From NCBI RefSeq assembly GCF_007744255.1, contig NZ_CP036267.1:992001-1056000 (forward strand): a DNA stretch of 64,000 nt. The letters run 5' to 3'. This stretch comes from Thalassoglobus polymorphus. Its GTDB lineage: Bacteria > Planctomycetota > Planctomycetia > Planctomycetales > Planctomycetaceae. Below are positions 9,568-17,875 of this stretch, in pieces (position 1 is the stretch's first letter; each line of letters begins with the position of its first letter). Both the position numbers and the translations under genes were made by a program. The notes beneath the pieces were generated by a model, which was not told the origin of the DNA, did not search any database, and saw only the letters and a program-made list of their open reading frames with translations.

Positions 9568-9631
9568 AATTTGTGCCAGAGGAAATTTGTGCCAGAGGAA
9601 ATTTGCGGCGGAGAAAATTTGTGACGGAGAA
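9568..9631. repeat. Four 16-bp tandem repeats upstream of ispG
   Basis: Two identical units AATTTGTGCCAGAGGA (9568-9583, 9584-9599) are followed by two diverged ones (9600-9615, 9616-9631) keeping AATTTGYGNCGGAGAA. They lie in the promoter-side spacer of ispG. The function is unknown; repeated protein sites or slippage are both possible. Confidence 0.7.
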
Positions 9632-9670
9632 GTTGAGCAAAGAGGGTAGATGAGCCAAGAGACTCTCAAT

Positions 9671-9779
9671 GCTTGTCGTATCCTCGTGAAGAACGCGTTC
9701 TCAAATAATATCGCTGATTGCCTAATATCGCTGCTCGCCACGAGTCAGATCCTGAGCACCAATTCGAAAAGATGCTCCA
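9671..9779 (-). repeat. Dispersed ~105-bp intergenic repeat copy
   Basis: Read on the minus strand it starts GAGCATCTTTTCGAATTGGT, continues with a TCTGACTCGTGGCGAGCAGC core and ends with a CGCGTTCTTCACGAGG segment. This is the same order of blocks as in the copies at 35467 and 57339. It is not next to a recognised stop codon here. Confidence 0.6.
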
Positions 9780-9871
9780 AAGACCAGCATTTGATTGACT
9801 TTAGCGTGTCCAAGTTGAAGCGATGAGATCGGCTCGCAGCCTCAAGTGTATTGGTAGAATGATTGTTGCGC

Positions 9872-10162
9872 TCACTCGGCGGGCGCAACGAATTCGTCGT
9901 AAAAGAAAACCTCCGCGGGTGCCGGCGAACGGATTTCTCCTGACCCGCAGTTTAAAGTGGGCACCGCTGGAACGGGTCCTGTGAGCCGGTCAGCCAATTT
10001 CACTAGGAAATCAACTCCCGGATTTACATTCAGCCGCTCCTGAGCAGTTCCCTGCGGATAGGAAGTCGGGTCTGGGAATACTGTTCGGTATCGAACACCG
10101 CAGAGGGGGTTAGATCGTTGATCCAACACTTCGATCCTACTCTGGAAGATGGTCGACAGCAA
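9872..10162 (-). CDS. Possible small protein or gene remnant
   Basis: An open frame of 96 codons with only a TTG start and no internal Met. The protein-like C-terminal half (VDFLVKLADRLTGPVPAVP...) has ordinary amino acid use, which is more coding-like than its surroundings. I recognise no family. It could be an orphan small gene or the 3' remnant of a decayed one. It sits between the phosphofructokinase terminator and the repeat-rich spacer upstream of ispG. Low confidence. Confidence 0.25.
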   Translation of the reverse strand: MLSTIFQSRIEVLDQRSNPLCGVRYRTVFPDPTSYPQGTAQERLNVNPGVDFLVKLADRLTGPVPAVPTLNCGSGEIRSPAPAEVFFYDEFVAPAE

Positions 10163-10190
10163 GCCTTGAATTCAAAGAATCTTGAAACGA

Positions 10191-10222
10191 CTTTGCCGCA
10201 CACTTTTGAGTGTGCGGCAAAG
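10191..10222 (-). terminator. Hairpin terminator of the phosphofructokinase gene
   Basis: A perfect 13-base stem, CTTTGCCGCACAC (10191-10203) with GTGTGCGGCAAAG (10210-10222), and a 6-base loop. It lies 23 bases after the stop of the minus-strand gene. The T-tract after it (TCGTTTC) is weak, but stem quality supports termination. Confidence 0.75.
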
Positions 10223-10245
10223 AAATTGTTGACACAGAAAACGAT

Positions 10246-11553
10246 CTAGGATCGATCTCCCTGTGGGATATACGAGCTCAGTTTTTGGTCCGCGAACATC
10301 TCTTTGCTGGTGTTCAGTTGCGCGAGCCGTAAGCGTCCATCAATCATGGGAACGCTGACCCAGTTGTCGCCGATCAAAGGGCGGGCATATTTCACGAAGT
10401 CATCAGTGACATCGGTTCCGCACTCGCTGATCCACTGGCTTGGGAATTTTCGATCTTTCTCTGCCACTTCGCTGAGAGGAACTTTGTCGTAACGAACCTG
10501 ATAGTTGTCCCAATCTGTTCGCAGGATTGTCGACATGTACCCATGTTCGCCAGCTCCGGCCAGCAAGGCTGCCTTCTGTCCGACGTAGTAGGATTCTTCC
10601 AGGTCGACGGTCGATGCGTAAACCATATCGTTTCGCTGGTGAGTTCCCGGAACGTTACAGCGGGCGGCCCCTTTGACTGCGAGTCCACGATCGTTCAAGG
10701 CGTTGGTGAGCATTTGACCGACAGTGATTTTGCTGGAGGAGAACGTGGGATGTCCGAAGGAATCACGGACAATGAACTCTTCCGGAATTTCCAGTCCGGT
10801 GATCGAAAGACCTTCGCTGACGACGACGATCGCACGTCCACGTTCTTTGAGCATCGTGTTGATGTTCTCGTGGATCTGGTCGATGGTGACTTCTTTTTCA
10901 GCGAGGTAAATCTGTAAAGGCATTTCACGTTTAGGATCAGCCAGACGTGCTGCTGCTGGGATGTAACCAATTTTGCGACCCATTGCTTGCAAAACGAGCA
11001 CAGGGTCTGCCGGGCTGGAACCACGGTTTTCTTCGTTCGCCTGTTGGATGTAGTGCGCCCAGTAGCGAGCGGTTGAACCGTATCCGGGCGTGTGGTCGAC
11101 AAGTTTGAATTCGCTGTCGCCGACATCGTTGTCGATGGTTTTGGGACCACCCAATCCACAGACATCAAGACCGCGTTCACGAGCCAGATTCGCGACAGTA
11201 TATGCGGTGTGCATCGAATCGTTTCCGCCGACGTAGCAGAAATACCCGATGTTGTGGGCTTTGAAGACTTCCATCACGCGATCAAAATCTTCGTCCTGTC
11301 CAGGTTTGAGTTTGTATCGACACGTCCCGAAAGACCCGGCAGCGGGAGTCGTTCTGAGAAGTGAAATTTCTTCCTCGCATTGCTTTGACAGATCGAGAAG
11401 TTCTTCTTTGAGAACTCCTTCGATGCCGTGCCAGCCTGCGTAGACTGTGTCAATTTCATCCATCTGCCGAGCAGTCTCGACAATTCCACGAACGGTGTTG
11501 TTGATCACCGCTGAAGGGCCGCCCGACTGGGCGACGATCATATTTTTACCCAT
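10246..11553 (-). CDS. 6-phosphofructokinase, predicted pyrophosphate-dependent
   Basis: 435 residues. Phosphorylates fructose 6-phosphate in glycolysis; the PPi type works reversibly. The N-terminal phosphate loop is AQSGGPSAVINN. The two positions that separate donors are visible: YVGGNDS (109-112) has Asp where ATP enzymes have Gly, and GGPKTIDND (136-143) has Lys where ATP enzymes have Gly. Both point to pyrophosphate as donor. The Asn in GGND, where GGDD is usual, is a small deviation. MGRKIGYIPAAARL is the expected substrate-binding segment. It stands alone, with its own terminator and about 290 bases of spacer upstream. Confidence 0.88.
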   Translation of the reverse strand: MGKNMIVAQSGGPSAVINNTVRGIVETARQMDEIDTVYAGWHGIEGVLKEELLDLSKQCEEEISLLRTTPAAGSFGTCRYKLKPGQDEDFDRVMEVFKAHNIGYFCYVGGNDSMHTAYTVANLARERGLDVCGLGGPKTIDNDVGDSEFKLVDHTPGYGSTARYWAHYIQQANEENRGSSPADPVLVLQAMGRKIGYIPAAARLADPKREMPLQIYLAEKEVTIDQIHENINTMLKERGRAIVVVSEGLSITGLEIPEEFIVRDSFGHPTFSSSKITVGQMLTNALNDRGLAVKGAARCNVPGTHQRNDMVYASTVDLEESYYVGQKAALLAGAGEHGYMSTILRTDWDNYQVRYDKVPLSEVAEKDRKFPSQWISECGTDVTDDFVKYARPLIGDNWVSVPMIDGRLRLAQLNTSKEMFADQKLSSYIPQGDRS

Positions 11554-11842
11554 CTCGATCGCTCGTTTTTACAGTTACTGACTGATTGTTGACAACAGAA
11601 TAGACTCCCCAGGCAATGCAGGGATGTCTTCATTTGATCGGTTTTTGACCATCACAACTGTCGTTGAACCACGATATTAGTGAATGAGAGATCGAATGTG
11701 AAACGCTGCGTCGGACGTATCAACAAAGAGGTGGGTGTCGATTGCGTGAGTGGTCGTCAACTAGTGCGACAGCGATCGCAATTTGCATTGTGGACTGACG
11801 CTGTGAAATTTAGAACTCGCCAAAGTCTAAAACGGGGACCTG

Positions 11843-14452
11843 TTAGGGGGGGACTGCACCGATGAAGTTTCGTCCACCAATGGCGGAGGTAGCAGCTAAG
11901 CGGAGATCGTTCCCTTCCGGTTTCAGGAAATCGGGGGATTTCGGGTCAGTGGTGAGGAACTTTACGTTTTCAGCGTCTGTTTTTCCGTTCTTTTTAAAGA
12001 TGTTCAGCCAAGTGGAAGAGTCTTTCAAAGGACCTGTCGTCCAGTTGTTTTGAGTAGGGATTGCGGAGCCGGAGAAGTCTGCGAGTGAGACATTCTCTTC
12101 GTTCGTGGCGACTTCGGACTGTTGAACATTCACGAACAGGTTTTGAACGATGGAGTTTTCCGTGGAGGCGGAATTCGGTCCCGACTCAAAATTGATGCCA
12201 CGAATAACATCATGAAATGTATTGTTCGCGATCATGAATCGAGTTGTTTCATGTGCTTTTCCGGCAAAGCTGATCCCCGAATGAGTTTTGTGAAAAATTG
12301 AGAGAGCAATTTCGATTTCTGTCGAGACTCCCTGATTGTTGGTAAAGAGGATTCCCTTAGCCATCGGGCCGAGAAATTCACAACCGATAATGTTCACCTG
12401 TCGCGTGTTCATAATTTCTGAATCAGAGAAGCGAATTCCGACGGCATTGTCGGAACTCCCCTCGAAGCGGCAATCCTGAATTGTTAATCGTTGGCTTGAA
12501 AGCCCTCCAGCCCCGATTGATTGGATCCCGGTCTCTGAGAGGTTCGTGAATGTGATGTTTGAGAGGGTGGTTCCGCTCAAATATCCAGACAATTCTGCAC
12601 CAACAGGTTGGTTAGAACAGTCGATCACCAGATTCGAAATCGTAAGGTTTTCTACGGAATTGAGTACCAGACTCGAAGCGTCGCTTGCCTTGAGAACTGG
12701 AAACTCAGGTCCCTCTCCGGTAATGGTGAAAGGACTTGGGAAGCTGCCAAACCCAGAATTGTTGATCAAAATCGCATCGTCAAGAGTGTGCCCTTTGGCA
12801 ATTCGGATTTCCTGAATCGAAGTCGGTTTGTCGCGATCAATAGTCAGGTATCGAATTGCTTCGCTGACCAGATTGAAGTCCCCTTTGGGGCCAACGTGGA
12901 TGACGGTTCCAGTAATTTCCTTTTGAGGAATCTTGGACTCTGTTTCCGTTTCTGTTTTTGGTGGATTGTCCGAAAGGACCGGTACAGGTTCTTCTGGAGT
13001 GCGGGAAAGCTGGTAGATGACCCCGATTCCGGCCAACAGAGAGGTGATCACTAATCCGACGAAGAGCGGGCTGACACCCATTCGCTTTCGTAATTTCTTC
13101 CGTTGAGCCTGACTGCTGGCACGATGTGCCACAATTGACGACGGGTCAGGTGTCAAGACACTTGTTGCCGAATCTGAAGGATGCGGAGAGACTGGCTTGG
13201 GCTCTTCAACGACCTTCTTTTTGGCTGACTTGGAAGTCGAGGAACTCGATTGAGATGCGGGACTCGTTGGGGACTCAGCAGGGCCAGACTGTTGCAGATG
13301 TGTAAGGAAGTCGCTGATTGCTCCGTTGTCCTCCGAATCTTGCTCCGGTTTTGAAGGAAGATCATGAAGCACGAACGGTGAGGATTCCGTTGTTGCCGCA
13401 GTGGCTGGGTCAGCGAGCCAGTTCTCAAGTTCCTCAGCGACTTCTCCAGCGGTTTGGATTCGCTGTTCCGGGTCCTTGATCATCATTCGGTTGATCAATT
13501 CAGAGAGCGGCTTCGGGACATCATTTCGATACTGGCTCAGCGGCGGTGCATCTTTTGTTTGGTGAGCGAGCAGTCTCTGAGCGAGCGTTCCTTGATCGTA
13601 AGGAGGTTCCCCAGCCAGGAGAAAATAAAATGTACAACCCAAAGCGTAGATATCAGCGCGGGTATCAACCAGGTGGCTGTCTACAGCTTGTTCGGGGGCA
13701 AGGTAATCTGCAGTTCCGAGGACTTTTTCTTCATTCGCGACAGTCACGGAGAAGGCTTCCGGATCATCGTTGACCATCGCCAGTCCAAGGTCCATCAACT
13801 TGACGATGCCCTGTTCATCGACCAGAAAATTCCCCGGCTTCACATCCCGGTGAACCATTCCTGCGTCGTGGGCGTGCTGCAGCCCCAAGGCTCCTTGTCG
13901 GATGTAGTCGGCAGCTGTTCGTGGGTCGAGAGGCCCCTGCGATTTGATCAACTCGTAGAAGTTCTGCCCTTTGACATATTCCATCACCAGGAAATGGATT
14001 TCCATTTTCCCATCGGTGACGTGATCAACATCATAGGCCCGAACGATATTCGGGTGGTCAAGGGCCGCGACAGCTTGCGCTTCGCGATAAAACCGTGGAA
14101 GGTAAGATGTATCCGCGACAAGCTTATAGGGGAGAACTTTAACAGCTGTCTGCCGCTTCATCACGATGTGTTCCGCCAGATAAACGGAACTCATTCCGCC
14201 GCGACCGAGGAGGCGGAGCAACTTGTATTTCCCCAGGAAAAACCCTTTGTGTTTTCCTTTGAGAAGTTTCGAAGCGTGCCAGCTGGTAATCTTGCCGCTT
14301 TCCACAAGCGAATCTGCGAATGCCTCTGCAGTGACTTCAGTGGCCTGACTTGAGAACTGGTTCCAGCTTGTATTGAGCGTCGCTTCTTCCACGAGGCCAC
14401 TCTGCTTGAGAGCGGAAAGAAATTTCTCGATTGGGGCGCTCGTCAAACTCAT
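11843..14452 (-). CDS. Membrane Ser/Thr protein kinase with right-handed beta-helix ectodomain
   Basis: 869 residues. Residues 1-70 form a small helical N-terminal domain common in planctomycete kinases. The kinase domain (75-346) has the glycine loop LGRGGMSSVYLAE (82-94), Lys105, HRDVKPGN (201-208), DLG in place of DFG (221-223) and APE (252-254), so it should be active. A Ser/Pro-rich linker (350-455) leads to one transmembrane helix (about 460-482). The outside part from about 515 is a parallel beta-helix of the kind found in carbohydrate-binding or pectin-lyase folds, giving a receptor-kinase-like architecture. Ligand and targets are unknown. No phosphatase or partner gene is adjacent. 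Confidence 0.9.
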   Translation of the reverse strand: MSLTSAPIEKFLSALKQSGLVEEATLNTSWNQFSSQATEVTAEAFADSLVESGKITSWHASKLLKGKHKGFFLGKYKLLRLLGRGGMSSVYLAEHIVMKRQTAVKVLPYKLVADTSYLPRFYREAQAVAALDHPNIVRAYDVDHVTDGKMEIHFLVMEYVKGQNFYELIKSQGPLDPRTAADYIRQGALGLQHAHDAGMVHRDVKPGNFLVDEQGIVKLMDLGLAMVNDDPEAFSVTVANEEKVLGTADYLAPEQAVDSHLVDTRADIYALGCTFYFLLAGEPPYDQGTLAQRLLAHQTKDAPPLSQYRNDVPKPLSELINRMMIKDPEQRIQTAGEVAEELENWLADPATAATTESSPFVLHDLPSKPEQDSEDNGAISDFLTHLQQSGPAESPTSPASQSSSSTSKSAKKKVVEEPKPVSPHPSDSATSVLTPDPSSIVAHRASSQAQRKKLRKRMGVSPLFVGLVITSLLAGIGVIYQLSRTPEEPVPVLSDNPPKTETETESKIPQKEITGTVIHVGPKGDFNLVSEAIRYLTIDRDKPTSIQEIRIAKGHTLDDAILINNSGFGSFPSPFTITGEGPEFPVLKASDASSLVLNSVENLTISNLVIDCSNQPVGAELSGYLSGTTLSNITFTNLSETGIQSIGAGGLSSQRLTIQDCRFEGSSDNAVGIRFSDSEIMNTRQVNIIGCEFLGPMAKGILFTNNQGVSTEIEIALSIFHKTHSGISFAGKAHETTRFMIANNTFHDVIRGINFESGPNSASTENSIVQNLFVNVQQSEVATNEENVSLADFSGSAIPTQNNWTTGPLKDSSTWLNIFKKNGKTDAENVKFLTTDPKSPDFLKPEGNDLRLAATSAIGGRNFIGAVPP

Positions 14453-15520
14453 GACGTTGACATACTGGCTTTATGAAGGGAAATGGTTTCAGAGAGTCGA
14501 TCAAGCTACTCTGATGTTACAAGGATAGGATGCCATTTCGTGTTCTGTATAGTCTTCCCTCGAAAGAAGTTTGGAAAGAGAGACAGAGCGAGATCGGTCG
14601 TTTGGTGAGTCCCGGTGCTTTCTCACATTTTTTTCATGAAAATGATGAATGAGTGCGAACTTTGGGACGATTCGAGATGTGAGCATGTTGCACGTTTGAG
14701 AACTCTCTGTCTCTGATCGCAGAGACCAGTTCGGGCTTCTTGTGGTTGTTGAACATTGACTGAGACTGGCTGAGACTGGCGGTTTACAATCGGCGATGAG
14801 ATCACCCACCTTGAAATGCAGTTTTCCAGAGTTTTTCGCTGCTTGATTCATGGATTCCACCCATCCAGAATCACTTGAATGAACTCAGGGTCTGAGGCTG
14901 AATGGAGGTGACGAACAGTTGTAAGGCGTTTTCTTTTGGCCACAACTTGAAGAGTCGATCAGAAAAAAAGTGAATCAAGACGACTCCGAGAGCTTTGGCT
15001 GAGGTCCTAAATCTGTGTCATTACATTATTTCCGTTCATTTTTCTTTCCCATTTCACCGAAAGTGAGAAGAGACCTCTGGAAATCAGCGAACCTGCGGTC
15101 GATTATTGTCGTCCAACGATACTTGGTTCGCTACAATACGTGCACTTCTTTGACTCTCCTGGTTGGAAGGTCTAAATAAGTGAACCTGTAGACATCGATT
15201 TCTGTCCTTGGCAAATCGGTGAGATGAGATTCCTGGAAGAAAGTTTGAGCCTCCTCCTCTGGGAGTGTAGGTCGAACAGTCTGTCGGGAATCGAATATTC
15301 GTGATGACTAATTGAGAACTGGTCCTGAAACCTGAGTTGGCACTCTCAAACATTGAGAATGTGTGATTTTCTCTGGAGTTTTCGGACTGATTCAAAATTG
15401 TGATCACAAAACGAAATTGTGTGCTCGCTGACTCGTTATGAGAATTGCAAAACGGGTCGAGTCTTTGAAACTATTAGGTCTGGATTAAGTCTGACTAAGC
15501 ATTTGAGAAAAGGCAGAACA
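14453..15520. other. Long spacer between divergent kinase and ilvB genes
   Basis: About 1.07 kb without a convincing gene. Open frames on the minus strand here have unusual composition and no family resemblance. A short plus-strand frame at 15224-15304 encodes a Leu run (SLSLLLWE), but no attenuator-type terminator follows it. The span must hold the promoters of both divergent genes; none could be pinned. Confidence 0.5.
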
Positions 15521-17338
15521 GTGTCGACCGCGACTGAATCGAAAACGGAACAAATCACCATGACCGGTGCGGATATTCTTGTCGAATCACTTATTCGTCA
15601 GGGCTCCGAGTCCGTATTCGCCTATCCCGGCGGGGCAAGTATGCCTCTCCACCAGGCGTTGCGAAAGTGCCGCGACCGCATCCGAACAATCCTTCCCCGT
15701 CACGAACAGGGTGGAGGGTTCGCTGCTCAAGGCGTTTCGCGAACGAGTGATCAAATCGGCGTTTGCATGGCGACGAGCGGACCGGGAGCGACCAATCTCG
15801 TCACCTCGCTGGCAGATGCCAAGATGGACAGCGTCCCGATGATCGCTGTCACAGGTCAGGTTTCGCAAAAAGTGATCGGGACTGATGCGTTTCAGGAGAC
15901 GCCGATCGTTGAGATCGCCCGCGCGATCACGAAGCATCATTATATGATCACTGCTGACGATCCTGATGATGAGGAATCGGTTCAGGAAGCGTTGCGAAGT
16001 ATCCCACGAATTGTGAAAGAAGCGTACTTCGTTGCTCGCACCGGTCGACAGGGCCCAGTCCTGATCGATTTCCCAAAGAACATTCAAATTGCGGTCGCAG
16101 AATCGGATATCGACTACGATCCGCCAATGTTCTTGCCTGGGTATCACCCCGAAAGACGAAAAGTTGCGCAGGAACAAGTGAATCAGGTGATCGCTGCCAT
16201 TCGCCGATCGAAGAAGCCGATTCTCTATGTTGGAGGAGGATGTATTGCCTCTGACGCAGCAGGTGAATTGACCAAGTTCGCAAAACGCGCAAACATTCCT
16301 GTCACCATGACTTGCATGGGGCTGGGTGCCTTTCCAGGAGACGATCCGCAGTCACTCCACATGCTCGGAATGCACGGAACAGTTTACTCGAACTATGCAG
16401 TCGATGAAGCGGATCTGTTGCTCGCCTTTGGGGTGCGGTTCGATGATCGCGTGACCGGAAAGTTGGACGAATTCGCGAAGCACGGGAAAATCGTGCATGT
16501 GGATGTTGATCCATCTGAAATGCACAAAAATAAAGAAGCTCACATTCCTGTGATCGCCGATTTGAAAGTCTTCCTCGAAGCTCTTAACGAGTCCTTCACC
16601 GACGAAGACATTCCGGAAACCGATGAATGGTGGACGCAAGTCAATGAGTGGAAAGAGAAGTATCCACTCAAATACGCGGACGCAGGAGACTTCATTCTGC
16701 CTCAATACGCCATTGAAGAACTTTGGCGACAAACGGTTGAAAAGGATCCTTACATCTGCGTTGGTGTCGGACAGCACCAGATGTTTGCCGCTCAGTTCTA
16801 CAAATTCCGCAAGCCGAATCACTGGTTGTCCAGTTCAGGGCTGGGAACGATGGGTTTTGGTCTGCCGGCAGCTATGGGAGTGCAAGCGGCTCACCCCGAT
16901 TCACTCGTTGTCGATATCGACGGCGACGGCTCGATCCTGATGAACATTCAGGAACTGGCGACATTGCACTGTGAAAAACTGCCAGTCAAAGTCTTGCTCT
17001 TGAACAACCAGCACTTGGGAATGGTCGTTCAATGGGAAGATCGGTTCATGGATGGAAGACGAGCAAACACTTATCTGGGACCAGTTGATCACCCTGAAGC
17101 GTTGGGTGAAGGAGAGGGCAGTCACTACGAAGAGACCTACCCGAACTTCGTTCAAATGGCGCAAAGCTTTGGACTTCAAGCAAAACAGGTCCGCAGCAAG
17201 AAGGAATTCCCAGCTGCCCTGAAAGAAATGCTCGAAAGCGACGGAGCCTACGTGCTCGACGTTGTCTGTCCATATCAAGAACACGTGCTGCCGATGATCC
17301 CCAGTGGCGGAACGGCTCGCGACATTATCATCGACTAA
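15521..17338 (+). CDS. ilvB: Acetolactate synthase catalytic (large) subunit
   Basis: 605 residues from the GTG at 15521; an ATG at 15560 ([11 protein letters not shown]) is a close alternative, and the longer frame from 15419 is unlikely. First common step of branched-chain amino acid synthesis: condenses pyruvate, using ThDP, FAD and Mg. The N-terminal ThDP half has [15 protein letters not shown] and the activating Glu in LPRHEQGG. The middle FAD domain runs to about 370. The C-terminal ThDP motif [20 protein letters not shown]...LNNQ is complete. The regulatory small subunit ilvN is not adjacent: a strong terminator follows directly. Biosynthetic rather than catabolic type is judged from similarity of motifs. 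Confidence 0.92.
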   Translation: MSTATESKTEQITMTGADILVESLIRQGSESVFAYPGGASMPLHQALRKCRDRIRTILPRHEQGGGFAAQGVSRTSDQIGVCMATSGPGATNLVTSLADAKMDSVPMIAVTGQVSQKVIGTDAFQETPIVEIARAITKHHYMITADDPDDEESVQEALRSIPRIVKEAYFVARTGRQGPVLIDFPKNIQIAVAESDIDYDPPMFLPGYHPERRKVAQEQVNQVIAAIRRSKKPILYVGGGCIASDAAGELTKFAKRANIPVTMTCMGLGAFPGDDPQSLHMLGMHGTVYSNYAVDEADLLLAFGVRFDDRVTGKLDEFAKHGKIVHVDVDPSEMHKNKEAHIPVIADLKVFLEALNESFTDEDIPETDEWWTQVNEWKEKYPLKYADAGDFILPQYAIEELWRQTVEKDPYICVGVGQHQMFAAQFYKFRKPNHWLSSSGLGTMGFGLPAAMGVQAAHPDSLVVDIDGDGSILMNIQELATLHCEKLPVKVLLLNNQHLGMVVQWEDRFMDGRRANTYLGPVDHPEALGEGEGSHYEETYPNFVQMAQSFGLQAKQVRSKKEFPAALKEMLESDGAYVLDVVCPYQEHVLPMIPSGGTARDIIID

Positions 17339-17373
17339 GCATTGTCGACTGAACTGTTTTTTAGACTTTGATT

Positions 17374-17413
17374 CTATTGCGACGGGACTCACATTCCGTC
17401 GCAATAGTTATTT
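17374..17413 (+). terminator. Intrinsic terminator of ilvB
   Basis: A perfect 12-base stem, CTATTGCGACGG (17374-17385) with CCGTCGCAATAG (17396-17407), and a 10-base loop, followed by TTATTTT. It starts 36 bases after the ilvB stop and separates ilvB from the aromatic leader region. Confidence 0.85.
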
Positions 17414-17515
17414 TAAGCAGCTCAATTTGCAGCTCAAGTCCATTCAACGGTGCGATTCAGAGGATGACCTCGCAAGAGAAATCGATTTACTTTCAGTCCA
17501 CGATAAGAATTTCTG

Positions 17516-17544
17516 TTGACGCCGCCGATGCCTCAGCGTAGCAT
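17516..17544 (+). promoter_or_regulatory. Sigma-70-like promoter of the DAHP synthase leader
   Basis: TTGACG (17516-17521) and TAGCAT (17539-17544) are separated by 17 bases. This would start transcription near 17551, about 30 bases before the leader ATG. It lies between the ilvB terminator and the leader peptide, where a promoter is needed. Confidence 0.55.
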
Positions 17545-17579
17545 CACGCGATACTCAATCGAATTTTGATACAAATTCA

Positions 17580-17699
17580 ATGATCTCTCACTGCAATCAA
17601 CTCGAAAAAACAACCGCTCCACAGCACGACACTCCGTGCAGTGGCGGAAGTTTCTTTTATTCGTTTTGGTTTAGCTACCGGGGCTCCCGGGGTTGGTAG
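17580..17699 (+). CDS. Aromatic amino acid leader peptide of DAHP synthase
   Basis: A 39-codon frame starting ATG at 17580 and ending TAG at 17697-17699. Codons 25-33 encode FFYSFWFSY and the last codon before the stop is Trp, so 9 of the last 15 residues are Phe, Tyr or Trp. The reading frame ends about 30 bases before an intrinsic terminator and 177 bases before the DAHP synthase start. This is the arrangement of a ribosome-stalling leader: scarcity of charged aromatic tRNAs would halt translation over 17652-17678. No clear Shine-Dalgarno precedes the ATG, which is common in this genome. The peptide itself probably has no other role. Confidence 0.8.
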   Translation: MISHCNQLEKTTAPQHDTPCSGGSFFYSFWFSYRGSRGW

Positions 17700-17739
17700 T
17701 GGAGATCGTTTAGAACGACGAAACAAATCAAGACCCTGG
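17675..17739 (+). promoter_or_regulatory. Competing hairpins of the aromatic attenuator
   Basis: Pause/protector hairpin: CTACC (17675-17679) pairs with GGTAG (17695-17699), with CCGGG (17678-17682) and CCCGG (17686-17690) as an alternative or inner pairing. Antiterminator: CCGGGGTT (17687-17694) can pair with GACCCTGG (17732-17739) through eight pairs including two G-U. It would capture the left arm of the terminator. A ribosome stalled on the aromatic codons would cover the left arm of the first hairpin and free the antiterminator strand. Confidence 0.65.
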
Positions 17740-17767
17740 TCCCCATGTGGATTCAGGGTCTTTTTTT
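17731..17767 (+). terminator. Attenuator terminator upstream of DAHP synthase
   Basis: AGACCCTG (17731-17738) pairs with CAGGGTCT (17754-17761), loop of 15 bases, and the transcript continues in seven T (17761-17767). It lies 108 bases before the structural gene and behind the aromatic leader ORF, so it would stop transcription before the gene unless disrupted. Confidence 0.8.
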
Positions 17768-17875
17768 GTTTCAAGACAATTTTTGCTTTGAACTCAGCTG
17801 AGCCGATGCTCGAAAACTGAAATTTCCAACGACAAACAACACCTTCGCTGCAAAGGCGAGACCTGGAGTAGAACA

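Noticed and set aside
13454-14353. 299-codon plus-strand frame antisense to the kinase gene
   Set aside because: Shadow of the real kinase gene, which has all catalytic motifs on the minus strand.
14501-14860. 119-codon minus-strand frame in the kinase-ilvB spacer
   Set aside because: Unlikely amino acid composition with many Ser, Cys and His, no domain pattern, no ribosome site.
15224-15304. Short ORF with a Leu run (SLSLLLWE) upstream of ilvB, a candidate branched-chain leader peptide
   Set aside because: No Ile or Val run, only a weak 6-base hairpin (TCTCAA/TTGAGA) follows, no T-run, and it lies more than 200 bases before ilvB. Much weaker than the aromatic leader.
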